The translations under genes were made by a program, and so were the position numbers. Below are positions 29,958 through 39,524 of a DNA stretch of 64,000 nt, one piece after another. Under the pieces are notes generated by a model. It saw only the letters and a program-made list of their open reading frames with translations. It was not told the DNA's origin and searched no databases. Where the stretch lies: assembly GCA_963740205.1 (NCBI GenBank), contig CAVUDD010000004.1, forward strand, positions 1-64,000, written 5' to 3'. Every line of letters starts with the position of its first letter. The first letter of the stretch is position 1. Source of the stretch: UBA2137 sp963740205. Lineage in GTDB: Bacteria > Pseudomonadota > Alphaproteobacteria > Micavibrionales > Micavibrionaceae.

Positions 29958-30446
29958 ATGAAAACTTGGCATAGAAATATATTATTTGTAGGGGCGGTGG
30001 TAACCGCGATTGTTTTTTTACCTTCAACAATATTATTGTTCACTGGAATGGTGCCAACGCTTGTGGCATTCATTATTGATAAATCGCGACTAAAATTAAA
30101 ATTCCTGACCGTGGGGTGTATGAATTTAGCATTCTGTTTCCCATACTGGCTAGACTTGGTAATGGGCGCACACAGCGTTGAAAAGGCGCTTGAAATAATT
30201 ACGCCGCAATCTCTCATTAGAATGTATTTGGGCGCTATTATGGGGTATGCGCTTGAGTGGGTATGTGTTGTCAGCACAGTTTACTTTACGCGCCAAAGGA
30301 ACAGGGCGATGTTGAAAAAATATAAAAAAGATAAAGACAAAATGGTCGAAAAATGGGGCAAAGAGGTTACAGGTCGAGTTGCTTTGGACACCAACGGTTT
30401 GCCTATTGATTTTGAAGAATTGGAAGGCGTTTTAGGTGATAATTAA
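29958..30446 (+). CDS. Small membrane protein of unknown function
   Basis: This 162-residue protein has about four hydrophobic segments in residues 8-112 (ILFVGAVVTAIVFLP, MVPTLVAFIIDK, MNLAFCFPYWLDLV, YALEWVCVVSTVYF), a very basic stretch RQRNRAMLKKYKKDKDK, and an acidic C-terminus. I do not recognise the family. It lies 11 bp after the pseudokinase gene, so they are likely co-expressed and may form a membrane complex. Confidence 0.7.
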   Translation: MKTWHRNILFVGAVVTAIVFLPSTILLFTGMVPTLVAFIIDKSRLKLKFLTVGCMNLAFCFPYWLDLVMGAHSVEKALEIITPQSLIRMYLGAIMGYALEWVCVVSTVYFTRQRNRAMLKKYKKDKDKMVEKWGKEVTGRVALDTNGLPIDFEELEGVLGDN

Positions 30447-30518
30447 ATCCTCAAATCCCTAAAAATTATTTAAAATTCAATGTTTTAGTTGCCAATAAAG
30501 ATAAAGCTTTAAATATAA

Positions 30519-30533
30519 TTAACCATGTATTAA
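30519..30533. promoter_or_regulatory. CtrA-like box upstream of the Flp pilin gene
   Basis: TTAA-CCATGTA-TTAA is an exact match to the TTAA-N7-TTAA full CtrA recognition site. Another TTAA lies six bases upstream (30509-30512). It lies 89 bp before the flp start, in a plausible promoter position. Alphaproteobacterial pilin genes such as Caulobacter pilA are CtrA-activated. The region is AT-rich, so a chance match is possible. Confidence 0.5.
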
Positions 30534-30621
30534 AATTTTATGTTCTATCCTGATTGTATGGTGATCGGGAAATTCTCACCGTTTCTTACCAGGAAATCAA
30601 AAAATCGAAGGAGATTATCTA

Positions 30622-30823
30622 ATGATTAAATTACTTGCTTGGACGAATGCGTACTTAACTAGAGAAGAAGGAGCGACGGCTATCGAATACGGTCTGATTG
30701 CTGCTTTAATTTCACTTGCTATTGTTGCTGGTGCAACAGTGTTTGGTGAGCAACTAGGTGCTATGTTCCGACAGAATGGCTGGGATTATTTCAGGCACAG
30801 CTGACACTGGTGGTACAACTTAA
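30622..30823 (+). CDS. flp: Flp/Fap-type pilin (type IVb, frameshifted near end)
   Basis: The small Flp pilin has the class hallmark EEGATAIEYGLIAALISLAIV, with prepilin peptidase cleavage expected after the Gly and the conserved Glu and Tyr at +5/+6. It is the structural subunit of the Tad pilus. The raw frame ends in an atypical QNGWDYFRHS. Removing one C from TTCCGAC at about 30770 gives FDRMAGIISGTADTGGTT with a stop at 30821-30823, a normal Flp ending. GAAGGAG precedes the ATG. A strong terminator follows, so pilin is probably made in excess over the machinery. Confidence 0.93.
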
Positions 30824-30840
30824 TTTATAAAGTATTTTAG

Positions 30841-30875
30841 AAATACCCGCCCCTATAAAGGGCGGGTATTTTTTT
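30841..30875 (+). terminator. Rho-independent terminator after flp
   Basis: AAATACCCGCCC-TATAAA-GGGCGGGTATTTTTTT is a long GC-rich stem with a T-run. It separates the abundant pilin mRNA from the downstream cpa genes. Confidence 0.93.
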
Positions 30876-30888
30876 AAGGTAAAATAAT

Positions 30889-31434
30889 ATGCTTTTTCTT
30901 GTCCTCTATCTTTTTGCGGTATGTACATGTCTGGGAACGCTTGTGTGGGCGTCTGTCACGGATTATCGCTTTTTAAGAATTCCTAATGCTGTATCTATTC
31001 TTGCTATTTGTGGCTTTGGACTTGTTTTCGCTATGGATTATTTCGGTGCTAAGGATTTTGAGATATTTTCAAGTTTGTCAGTACATTTAATAAGCGCGGC
31101 AATTGTATTTGTTTTTACGGCTATATTATTCGCTTTAAAGGTGTTTGGGGCAGGTGATGCAAAAATGGCATCGGCCTTTGCATTGTGGGTTCCTCTGGCT
31201 GATTTGCCGACCTATTTAATTATGATGACATTTGCGGGGGGTGTTTTGGGTCTGGCCTCTCTTATGTTTCAAAAGGTGCCGCTTAAGACTCACCTTGGAA
31301 GTAAGTGGATAGAAACACTTCAAAAGGGTGGAAGTGCCGTTCCTTACGGAATAGCTATTTCTATAGCAGTATTGTTTATATTTATTGAGGGCGACTATCT
31401 TTCTGCCCACGTCTTAAAATCATTTATTGAATGA
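30889..31434 (+). CDS. cpaA: Prepilin peptidase CpaA/TadV (A24 family)
   Basis: This 181-residue inner-membrane aspartic protease processes Flp prepilin and TadE/TadF-type pseudopilins. Both catalytic aspartates are visible, in WASVTDYRFLRIPN and in KVFGAGDAK. About five hydrophobic segments are present. As in other TadV proteins the N-terminal methyltransferase domain of PilD is absent. It starts 14 bp after the flp terminator. Confidence 0.92.
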   Translation: MLFLVLYLFAVCTCLGTLVWASVTDYRFLRIPNAVSILAICGFGLVFAMDYFGAKDFEIFSSLSVHLISAAIVFVFTAILFALKVFGAGDAKMASAFALWVPLADLPTYLIMMTFAGGVLGLASLMFQKVPLKTHLGSKWIETLQKGGSAVPYGIAISIAVLFIFIEGDYLSAHVLKSFIE

Positions 31435-31590
31435 ATTAAATACAAATTAATCTTTTCTTTAATAAATTTTAATTTTTATCGATGTATGATAAGATTATCG
31501 GACGTGTTCTTCTGCGTCCTTTCGGAATTAAACTCTTAATAAAGCTCTGACAATTTCCCTTTCAGGGTTTGCATTACATGGAATTGATAG

Positions 31591-32447
31591 ATGAACAGAA
31601 ATTTAATGATAGTTCTGGCTGGTGGTTTTGTTATTGCTATTTTAGTAGCGGTAATCGTGCAATCAGGTCTCAAAACTGAGCCAAAATCCGGTTCTGCGCC
31701 CACAGTTGAAATTCTCGTAGCATCTAGAAACATCTCACTTGGTTCAAACTTGGATGTTTCGGATATGAAGTGGCAATCATGGCCTGAGAGCGCAGTGTTT
31801 GCTGGGGCTGTGGTTCGTCAAGACCAACAAAGTACAATTGATGCTCTTTCTGGGCGTGTTCGCCGTGATATATCATCGGGTGAGCCATTATCACAAGCGG
31901 CTATGCTCTCAAGTAACGCAGGTAATATTGTTGCTTTTCGCTTGAGCCTGGTAAGCGCGCTATTGCTATTAAAGTCTCTGCAGAATTTATGGTTGGTGGA
32001 TTTATTAATCCAGGAGATCACGTGGATGTTATTTTGAATGATAAGGTTCGTGATTGCGACAGGCGATAAATCTACTATGAAAGATACAGTCGCCAATCAG
32101 TTTGCAACAGAAACTGTTCTTGAGAATGTCCGTATTCTCGCAATTGACCAACGCGCCACAAATTCAAGTTCAGATGAGGCAAAGGTTGGTCGCACAGTAA
32201 CATTAGAAGTGACATCAGTTGATGCCGAAAAATTGCCCTTGCCAATGAAATGGGCGAGTTAAGCTTATCTTTGCGCCCTGTAGGTGATGATAGCCTTACA
32301 GATAAAGATCAAGAGGTTACGACAGATGTAAATGTAAGTAAAATTCTACAAGAGATCGCCAAAAGAAGCGGTGAGGGCGGTTCAGCAGATAAAACCATTC
32401 GTGTTTATTCTTCTGACGGCGCTCAGATTATAAAAGTCAAAAAATAA
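31591..32447 (+). CDS. cpaB: Flp pilus assembly protein CpaB/RcpC (several frameshifts)
   Basis: The N-terminus has one transmembrane helix (MIVLAGGFVIAILVAVIV), then a SAF-type domain (VEILVASRNISLGSNLD, GEPLSQAAML). The frame breaks near 31940. The next frame gives LEPGKRAIAIKVSAEFMVGGFINPGDHVDVIL, the conserved core of CpaB. It breaks again near 32050 and 32235, the last frame giving MGELSLSLRPVGD to the stop at 32447. CpaB/RcpC stabilises the outer-membrane secretin CpaC in the periplasm. Four frames that join into one conserved protein indicate sequence errors rather than decay. Confidence 0.88.
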
Positions 32448-32465
32448 GTCGGGAATGTGGTGCCA

Positions 32466-33944
32466 ATGAAATATATAAATCAAAATAAAAAAATGGTTCT
32501 TAAACTGTTTGTTGTGGGACTATGTTTTTCAGTGATATTGGGCGTTTTTGCTCCAGTCGCTCAGGCCAATAAAGTGGATTTACAATCTTCCAAAGCTTCT
32601 TTATCGACTATCAACCTTACTTTGGGTAAAGCCGATATTTTCCCGCTTGAGGGTAACGTAGCCGATGTTCTTGTTGCAGATCCATCTGTTGCGGATGTCG
32701 TGGCCATTCAATCAGATAAGCTCTATGTGGTCGGTTCAAGATTAGGCGATACAAATATTATCGTTCTTGATGAGGATGGTAGCGTTTTATCCAAAATCGA
32801 CGTCCATGTTAAAATTGATACAGATGCTATTGAAAGCATGGTGCATTCGTTGTTCCCTGATGAAAGAGATGTAAAAGTTTATGCTACAAATGGTCAGGTT
32901 TATTTGACGGGTGAAGTTTCAACACCTAACAAAGCACAGAAAATCTCTCGCATGGTCGCGGCGCATGTTATCGAAGTTTCAGGCGAGGGTGGCGTCGGCG
33001 ATGTTGACGAGGTGATAGAAAATCTTTTGCAAGTTGATGGAGAAATGCAGGTTACGCTTCGTGTGCGCATTATGGAAGTGTCTCGCGATATTATTCGTGA
33101 GTTAGGATTGGAAACTTACGCTAACGACGTCAATGAAGGTGCTTTACCTTTGATATCATCAACTGCTCCAGCAAGTTTGGCAGATTTAACTGGGCAAGTT
33201 GGTTCAGTTACGCAACTTACACAAGATCCAGCAGGAATAGGACGGGTTCTGTTTGATACTGGTATAAGTGGTATCGGGTTTCTTGAGTTGGCTGTTCGTG
33301 CTCTGGAACAGGAAAACCTTTTAAATGTATTGGCTGAACCTAACTTGACGGCAATATCTGGTGAGAAAGCAGGCTTTCTTGCTGGTGGTGAGTTTCCTGT
33401 ACCAGTTGGTCGTGACAGAGATGGAAACATCACAATCGAGTTCCGTGAATTCGGTGTGTCCTTGAACTTTCTGCCTGTGGTTCTCTCAAGTGATAGGATT
33501 AGCCTGCAATTAGATACAGAAGTGTCATCTCTTGATTTTGGTCAAGGTATTACATTGGCGCAACTATCAATCCCGGGCCTTAATATCAGACGTGCATCAA
33601 CAACTGTTGAATTGCCAAGTGGCGGAAGCATGATGATTGCTGGATTATTGCGTTCTGAAACCTCTAAGGGTTTATCAGGTCTTCCCGGTGTAAAGGACAC
33701 ACCAATACTTGGGGATCTGATTTCTTCACGCAGTTTTCAGCGTCAAGAAACAGAGATGGTTGTCATGGTTACACCGTTTATTGTGAAACCTTTTGCAGAC
33801 ACAGCCCAAGTTGAGAAGAAGGTTGATGTGGTTGCAAAAAGCCCTCTTTCTGGTGCCTTTGCTTCTAATCTGAAACGTACTTATGGTTCCAATATTCATC
33901 ACTTGCCGAGCGAAGATAGTCGCTATGGATACATCCTAAATTAA
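32466..33944 (+). CDS. cpaC: Tad pilus outer-membrane secretin CpaC/RcpA
   Basis: This 492-residue secretin starts at ATG 32466, followed by a signal peptide ending PVAQA. An N-terminal pilus-assembly domain (LTLGKADIFPLEGNVADVLVADPSVADVV), a BON-like stretch (VKVYATNGQVYLTGEV) and the secretin domain follow (NVLAEPNLTAISGEKAGFLAGGEFPVPV, VELPSGGSMMIAGLL, GLSGLPGVKDTPILGDL). It forms the outer-membrane gate for the Flp pilus with CpaB and CpaD. The gene is intact, between cpaB and cpaD. Confidence 0.95.
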   Translation: MKYINQNKKMVLKLFVVGLCFSVILGVFAPVAQANKVDLQSSKASLSTINLTLGKADIFPLEGNVADVLVADPSVADVVAIQSDKLYVVGSRLGDTNIIVLDEDGSVLSKIDVHVKIDTDAIESMVHSLFPDERDVKVYATNGQVYLTGEVSTPNKAQKISRMVAAHVIEVSGEGGVGDVDEVIENLLQVDGEMQVTLRVRIMEVSRDIIRELGLETYANDVNEGALPLISSTAPASLADLTGQVGSVTQLTQDPAGIGRVLFDTGISGIGFLELAVRALEQENLLNVLAEPNLTAISGEKAGFLAGGEFPVPVGRDRDGNITIEFREFGVSLNFLPVVLSSDRISLQLDTEVSSLDFGQGITLAQLSIPGLNIRRASTTVELPSGGSMMIAGLLRSETSKGLSGLPGVKDTPILGDLISSRSFQRQETEMVVMVTPFIVKPFADTAQVEKKVDVVAKSPLSGAFASNLKRTYGSNIHHLPSEDSRYGYILN

Positions 33945-33956
33945 AAGAGATTGCTC

Positions 33957-34620
33957 ATGATTTTATTTAAGAGAAACGCGCTACCACTAATTCTATTATC
34001 TATGGTTCTTGCAGCTTGTAGCTTTGATAGCTCAACCAAACTTACGCCTGAGAAGTTGCAATTAGTCCAGACTGTTGATCAAGATGTATATGCAACAAAC
34101 AACCTCACAGGAGATGTTTTGCAATCAATTGCTGGAATGCATCTAGAAAATGGTGGTGGGGAAATGGCTGTGACAGTAAGTTACGATCCCCAATCTAGCA
34201 CTAATACAAAATCTAAAGCGGAAGTGGCGGGTAAAAGAATAGTTGATACCTTACATGCCGAGGGCATTAAAAATGTCGCCTACTCAACTTTACCAGTGGG
34301 CTCTCCCCCAGAATACTCAGTAACAACTATTCGTTATGTCCAGTATGATGCGAGAGGTCCTGAGAATTGTGATTTTATTCCAGGTTATCAGAATAGATCA
34401 GATGCTGGTTCTACAGAAATTCACCAAGATTATGATTATGGGTGCACTGTAGAGACTCTTTTTCGCAAAGCAGCTAGCTAATCCATCAGATCTTGCAGGT
34501 AAAGATGGTTTTGACACCAAAATAAACGGACGCAAAGCAGCCAACGCAATTTATGGCACAGGTTATTATGAGGCTGGACCATCTCCCGAGCTCTCTGGTG
34601 AAACCTCAACAGATAGATAG
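33957..34620 (+). CDS. cpaD: Tad pilus lipoprotein CpaD (frameshifted)
   Basis: The protein has a lipoprotein signal peptide (LILLSMVLAAC) followed by the CpaD domain (VTVSYDPQS, RYVQYDARGPENCDF, YDYGCTVETL). The raw frame ends at 34481 with FRKAAS. Skipping one base near 34462 gives AKQLANPSDLAGKDG and then AIYGTGYYEAG, the conserved CpaD C-terminus (LA-NP-DL), with a stop at 34618. CpaD supports the outer-membrane pilotin/secretin complex. The break is most likely an error. Confidence 0.9.
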
Positions 34621-34625
34621 AATGA

Positions 34626-34652
34626 ATTAATATTTGCTCTATATTAATAGAG
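34626..34652. promoter_or_regulatory. Overlapping inverted repeats between cpaD and cpaE
   Basis: ATTAATA-N9-TATTAAT (34626-34648) overlaps a perfect CTCTAT-ATTA-ATAGAG hairpin (34637-34652). There is no T-run, so a protein-binding operator or RNA-processing hairpin is more likely than a terminator. Function is unknown. Confidence 0.35.
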
Positions 34653-34695
34653 TTACATAAAAAGAACGAAAGAATATCGTTTAGGAAAAGCGGGA

Positions 34696-35934
34696 ATGGA
34701 AATTGAAACATCAACCTTACTACCGGCAGGGTCAATAGGCGTTTATGCTGAAGATCAAGCTTTAAGAGATGCTGTGCGCTCTCTTGAAAATGATTGGCGT
34801 TATGACCGCATTAAAATTGATATTGAAAAGGGTGACGTAGAAACAGCTATTAAGTCTGGTTCCAAATTGGATGCCTACAATGTTCTTATTATAGAGACAA
34901 ATACTATTGATGAGAGTTTTGTAGAGCGTCTTGAGGCCCTTTCGGAATTTGTTAGTGCTGATACAGCGGCCATTATTGTTGGTCCTGTTAATGACGTTAA
35001 TCTATATAGAAAACTGATTTCTATGGGGGTAAGCGAGTATCTTGTTCTTCCTGTTCCTGAAGTTGTATTAGGAGATGTCATTGCAAAATCTCTCATTCAG
35101 ATTTTTGGTGTTAGTGGTAGCAAACTTATCGCATGCGTTGGTTCTAAAGGCGGTGTAGGAACATCATCAATTGCGCATGTATTAGGTTTGGCAGTTGGAG
35201 AAAGCACAGGGGAAAAAACTGTTGTTGTGGACGCAGCAGGTGGAAGGTCTTTTCTCGCCGCTTCAATGGGGCGAGAGCCAAGTGTTTCTATGGAGGCAGC
35301 TGCTAAGGCGGCGGTGTCCAAAGATAAGGATAACATGAAACGAATGCTTGTAACGGCTCACAATAAAACAGTTATTCTGGCAAGTGGCAACGAGGCAATA
35401 CTCGATAAGTCTATTACTGGCCCTCAATTTGAAAACATAATTGATAATTTAATGGCTGAGCATCCTGTCACAATTGTCGATTTGTCGCAAGCAAGCGCGG
35501 AAATTACGCGTGTTGTTCTTGCAAAAGCTCATAAGACTATTTTGATAAGCCTGCCAACTGTGCAAAGTCTGCGTGCAGCAAGAGCTTTAAAACAGGAAAT
35601 GCAAGAGATACGTGGTTCTGATGAAAAGGCTGGCACTCCGCTATTTGTTATTAATATGAGAGGTATGTTCGACAAGTTGGAGGTTCCAATATCAGACATT
35701 GAGAAGGCAATAGGTCAAAAGGCCGATATGGTTATACCTTTTGAGCCGAAGTGCTTTCCTTCAGCAGAACTTGAGGGCGTCCTACTAAGTGAAAACAAGT
35801 TTTGTATGGAGATTGCCAGAAAGATTCTCAACACTATGGGAGATATTTTGAAGCCATCAAACGATGATTTTGAAGTTGGGGAAAAGCAAGACGGCGGAAT
35901 TTTAGATAATATTATGAAGGTATTTAAGAAGTAG
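34696..35934 (+). CDS. cpaE: Pilus localisation ATPase CpaE/TadZ
   Basis: This 412-residue protein has an N-terminal receiver-like domain (about 10-130, lacking the phosphoacceptor pattern) and a C-terminal ParA/MinD-like ATPase domain. The deviant Walker A is CVGSKGGVGTSSIAH, then VVVDAAGG and VTIVDLSQA. CpaE/TadZ positions the Tad machinery at the pole. It is intact, with cpaF starting 2 bp after its stop. Confidence 0.93.
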   Translation: MEIETSTLLPAGSIGVYAEDQALRDAVRSLENDWRYDRIKIDIEKGDVETAIKSGSKLDAYNVLIIETNTIDESFVERLEALSEFVSADTAAIIVGPVNDVNLYRKLISMGVSEYLVLPVPEVVLGDVIAKSLIQIFGVSGSKLIACVGSKGGVGTSSIAHVLGLAVGESTGEKTVVVDAAGGRSFLAASMGREPSVSMEAAAKAAVSKDKDNMKRMLVTAHNKTVILASGNEAILDKSITGPQFENIIDNLMAEHPVTIVDLSQASAEITRVVLAKAHKTILISLPTVQSLRAARALKQEMQEIRGSDEKAGTPLFVINMRGMFDKLEVPISDIEKAIGQKADMVIPFEPKCFPSAELEGVLLSENKFCMEIARKILNTMGDILKPSNDDFEVGEKQDGGILDNIMKVFKK

Positions 35935-35936
35935 AT

Positions 35937-37491
35937 ATGTTCGGCAAAAAACAAATATCAGAAGCGAAGGCTTCACCCAAAAAAGCTGTTATGCCTGCCC
36001 CTGAAGAAGAGGAAGAAGTAACTTCATCGCTAGAAACATCGGAAGAAGTTTCAGCTAAAGGCGAAGATTTAGATGATAGTGATAATCAGCCAAAAGAGCA
36101 GATTAAAAAAGAAAGAGCTCTTCTAAAAAACAGTTGAATCTTGATGAGGCCAGCTTACTTAGTGCTGAGTTTGATGAAGAAGAGAGTGATTTTATTAGTC
36201 AGGAAGATTTCACTTACATCCCTGCGTATTCAAAGAGCTAAAAAACGTATTTGGGCTGATTTACGTGATGGCATTGATTTAAAGGCTCTGGCGCGTATGG
36301 ACCAGAAAGCTGCACGTGAAGAAGTGAGTTCAGCAGTTGAGGAGATATCACGTTACCGTAATTTAGATTTAACGCCTACCGAGTTAGCACAAATCGCCAA
36401 GGAAAGTGGCGATGATATGCTGGGCTATGGACCTCTTGAAAGCTTGCTTGAGCGCGATGGCATTGCCGATATTATGATTAATGGCCCTGATACTGTTTAC
36501 ATAGAAGAGAACGGCAAGATTACAAAATCAGACGTAAAATTCAGAGATAACCAGCATCTTACGACAATTTGCCAACGTATTGTTGGCGCGATCGGTCGCC
36601 GAGTTGACGAAGCCTCGCCGATTTGCGATGCGCGTCTTCCTGATGGTTCGCGTGTTAATGTTATTATTCCTCCATTGGCCGTTGACGGGTCATGTATGAC
36701 CATTCGTAAGTTTACAAAGGATAAGCTTACTTTAGAAAAACTTATGGAGTTCGGTTCTCTTACCCCAAGTTGTGCAAAGCTGATTATGGCGATTGGTCGT
36801 TGTCGGGTGAATGTCCTTGTATCTGGTGGTACAGGTTCAGGTAAAACAACTATGTTGAACTGTTTAACCCGCTATATAGAGCCAGGTGAGCGTGTCGTAA
36901 CATGTGAAGATGCCTGTGAATTACAATTACAACAGCCTCACGTTGTTAGACTTGAAACTCGTCCACCGAACCTAGAAGGCGTGGGTGAGGTTACAATGCG
37001 TGATCTTGTCAAAAACTGTCTACGTATGCGTCCTGAGCGCATTATCGTTGGTGAGGTTCGTGGTCCAGAGGCGTTTGATTTGTTGCAGGCGATGAATACA
37101 GGTCACGATGGTTCAATGGGAACAGTTCACGCCAACAATCCACGCGAAGCCTTGTCACGTATGGAAAACATGATAGCCATGGGTAATCTGAATATCCCTA
37201 CCCAAGCTGTACGTGAACAAATTGCAGCGGCTGTTAATGTGATTATTCAGGTGCAACGTTTAAGAGATGGTTCTCGTAAAGTTACGCATGTTTCCGAGAT
37301 TACAGGTATGGAGGGCGAGGTGGTGACTATGCAGGACCTTTTCAAGCTTGAGATCTTGGGCGAGGAAGATGATGGCAAGCTTATAACACGCCAAGAATTC
37401 TACTGGTTTGCGTCCTAAATTCTTTGATCAGGCACGAACTTATGGCGTTGATCAACTCGTACTTGATGCCATGGAAGAGGCATACGGTTAA
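35937..37491 (+). CDS. cpaF: Tad pilus motor ATPase CpaF/TadA (three frameshifts)
   Basis: This is a type II/IV secretion ATPase that powers Flp pilus assembly, and in Caulobacter also retraction. An acidic, probably disordered N-terminus (residues 1-100) is split by shifts near 36128 and 36220. The core frame reads RIWADLRDGIDLKALARMD, LGYGPLESLL, DARLPDGSRVN, Walker A VSGGTGSGKTT, the Asp-box and Walker B MRPERIIVGEVRGPEA, and the His-box TGHDGSMGTVHAN. The 3' end shifts near 37405 to TGLRPKFFDQARTYGVDQL with a stop at 37489-37491, the usual CpaF ending. tadB begins 2 bp later. Confidence 0.93.
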
Positions 37492-37493
37492 AA

Positions 37494-38468
37494 ATGACCA
37501 GTATGCAAGTACTCCTTATAGTTATTGTTATATTTTTAGTTATGGGGCTTGGCATCTTTTTAGCAAAAACAAGCAACCAAAATAAAAGACAACGTAGACT
37601 ATCTGTTATTGCTGGACAGGAAATTAAATCTAGAAAGCAGCCAGTTAACGAAAAAAATAAACGCCGTGCCGATCTTGCTAAAAAACTCAAAGAAAGCGAG
37701 CAGGCGGATAAAAAGACCAAAAAAAGTGTAATCGTTCAGAGATTGCAGCACGCAGGTTTTGACTTTAGAGATGTGCCTAAATTCTGGATGTTGTCTTTTC
37801 TAAGCTTCTTATTAGGTACAGGTACTTTTTATGCGCTGGGTGTCTCCAAATTAGTTCTATTTTTTATAGTTATCATATTCTTTTTTGGTCTGCCTCGTTT
37901 TGTTTTGAAAGTTTTGGTTAATAGGCGCCAGAAAAAATTCCTTATGGATTTTGCCGATGCGCTTGAATCCATGATGCGTCTTTTAAAAGCAGGGATGCCA
38001 GTTGGTGAGGCTATCGCAATGGTGTCACGTGAATTTACAGGCCCCGTTGGGGAAGAGATGTCACAGATTTATGAAGAGCAGAAAGTTGGTATACCTATGG
38101 CTGAGGCTGTACAAAAAGCTGCCGAGAGAATGCCTTTAACAGAAATGCAGATGTTTGCCACAGGTATTGCCATTCAACAGCAAACAGGATCAAGCCTATC
38201 TGAAATCTTACAAAATTTAGCAAGCGTTATTAGGTCAAGATTTAGGTTAAAGCGGAAAGTTGCTGCACTTTCATCCGAGGCAAAGGCATCGGCGTCTATT
38301 ATTGGAGCTCTTCCAGTGGTTGTTGCAACAGGTCTCTATTTTATCAATACAGAATACATGTTGCTTTTATTCACCACTACGACAGGTAAGGCTTGGCTTA
38401 CAGGAGCTATTTTGTGGATGTGTGCTGGTATACTTGTAATGCGTAAAATGATTAACTTTAAGGTGTAA
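37494..38468 (+). CDS. tadB: Tad inner-membrane platform protein TadB
   Basis: This 324-residue GspF-like protein has N-terminal hydrophobic segments (residues 5-20, 95-140), the cytoplasmic domain FADALESMMRLLKAGMPVGEAI and IQQQTGSSLSEILQNLA, and two C-terminal transmembrane helices. TadB and TadC form the inner-membrane platform on which CpaF acts. It is intact and 5 bp upstream of tadC. Confidence 0.93.
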   Translation: MTSMQVLLIVIVIFLVMGLGIFLAKTSNQNKRQRRLSVIAGQEIKSRKQPVNEKNKRRADLAKKLKESEQADKKTKKSVIVQRLQHAGFDFRDVPKFWMLSFLSFLLGTGTFYALGVSKLVLFFIVIIFFFGLPRFVLKVLVNRRQKKFLMDFADALESMMRLLKAGMPVGEAIAMVSREFTGPVGEEMSQIYEEQKVGIPMAEAVQKAAERMPLTEMQMFATGIAIQQQTGSSLSEILQNLASVIRSRFRLKRKVAALSSEAKASASIIGALPVVVATGLYFINTEYMLLLFTTTTGKAWLTGAILWMCAGILVMRKMINFKV

Positions 38469-38473
38469 TATTT

Positions 38474-39434
38474 ATGTTTAGTGAGGCAATTGATCAGCAG
38501 ATTATTATATGGGTAAGTGCTCTTCTGGCGGCTGCCTCTTTTGTTGCTGTAGCACTTCCTTTTCTTAATAGACAGGAAAAGAAGGAGCGATACGCATCTG
38601 TTATTCAAAAAAAGCGTAAGGCATTATTTGATGCAACTAAAAATCCTAAAACCAGATCTGCAAAAGATGGGCAGCCATTGTCTGCAAAAGAGTCTGTAGA
38701 GGCGTTTTACAAATTTCAGCAACTCTTCGGAAAGTATGGAGAGACTCTGCGGGATCAGATGCTTCAAGCTGGTATACGTGATCCAAAGGCACCTGTTTAT
38801 TATATGATGGGGCGTATTGTTTTGCCCCTTTTCCTGATGAGTTTTATATGGCTTATCATGGCAAACGCCGAGAAGGATTTCTCATTTTCAACAATCCTAA
38901 TGGGTATGGCAGTTGCTGGATTGTGTGGATTTTTTGTGCCACGTCTTTTAGTTAAAAACTATATCATTAAGCGTCAGCAAGAAATTAATCTCACCTTTCC
39001 TGATGCGCTCGATATGATGCTGATTTGCGTCCAAGGGGGAATTGGGCTTGAACAAACCATTAATAGAATTGCAAATGAAATAGCTGAGCACTCGGCGACA
39101 CTTGCAGAAGAATTAGGCATACTTTCAGCAGAGATGGGTATGCTAAATGATAGACGTGCAGCCTTACAGGATTTTGCAAGGCGTGTTGGAAGTGGGGCAG
39201 CACGGTCATTCGCAACAGCAATGATTCAAGCTGAGCAATATGGTACATCTGTATCACAAGCTATGCGTGTTATTTCGGCAGACTTAAGAGATCAAAGAAT
39301 GGCCGAGGCCGAGAAAAAAGGCGGCATCTCTTCCGCCTAAGCTTACAGTTCCTATGATTATCTTTTTCCTGCCAGCGTTATTCGTTGTTATTCTTGCGCC
39401 TGCCGTATTGCAGGTTAAGGGCGCAGGCTTTTAA
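38474..39434 (+). CDS. tadC: Tad inner-membrane platform protein TadC (frameshifted at end)
   Basis: This is a second GspF-like platform protein. It has N-terminal and middle transmembrane segments and the domain FPDALDMMLICVQGGIGLEQTI with YGTSVSQAMRVISADLRDQRM. The raw frame ends SSA at 39340. A one-base change in the A-run near 39315 restores ASLPPKLTVPMIIFFLPALF and a final transmembrane helix, stop 39432-39434. The tail K-P-K-L-T-P-M is typical of TadC. A bidirectional terminator follows. Confidence 0.92.
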
Positions 39435-39463
39435 TATACGAATCCGTAAGAGTTGAAGGACAC

Positions 39464-39496
39464 AAAAAAAGCTGGATAAACTTTATCCAGCTTTTT
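39464..39496. terminator. Bidirectional terminator between tadC and tadD
   Basis: AAAAAAAGCTGGATAAA and CTTTATCCAGCTTTTT form a perfect stem with A and T flanks between the convergent tadC (plus) and tadD (minus). Confidence 0.92.
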
Positions 39497-39524
39497 CTAT
39501 ATTATTTGAAATAAGAAAATATCG

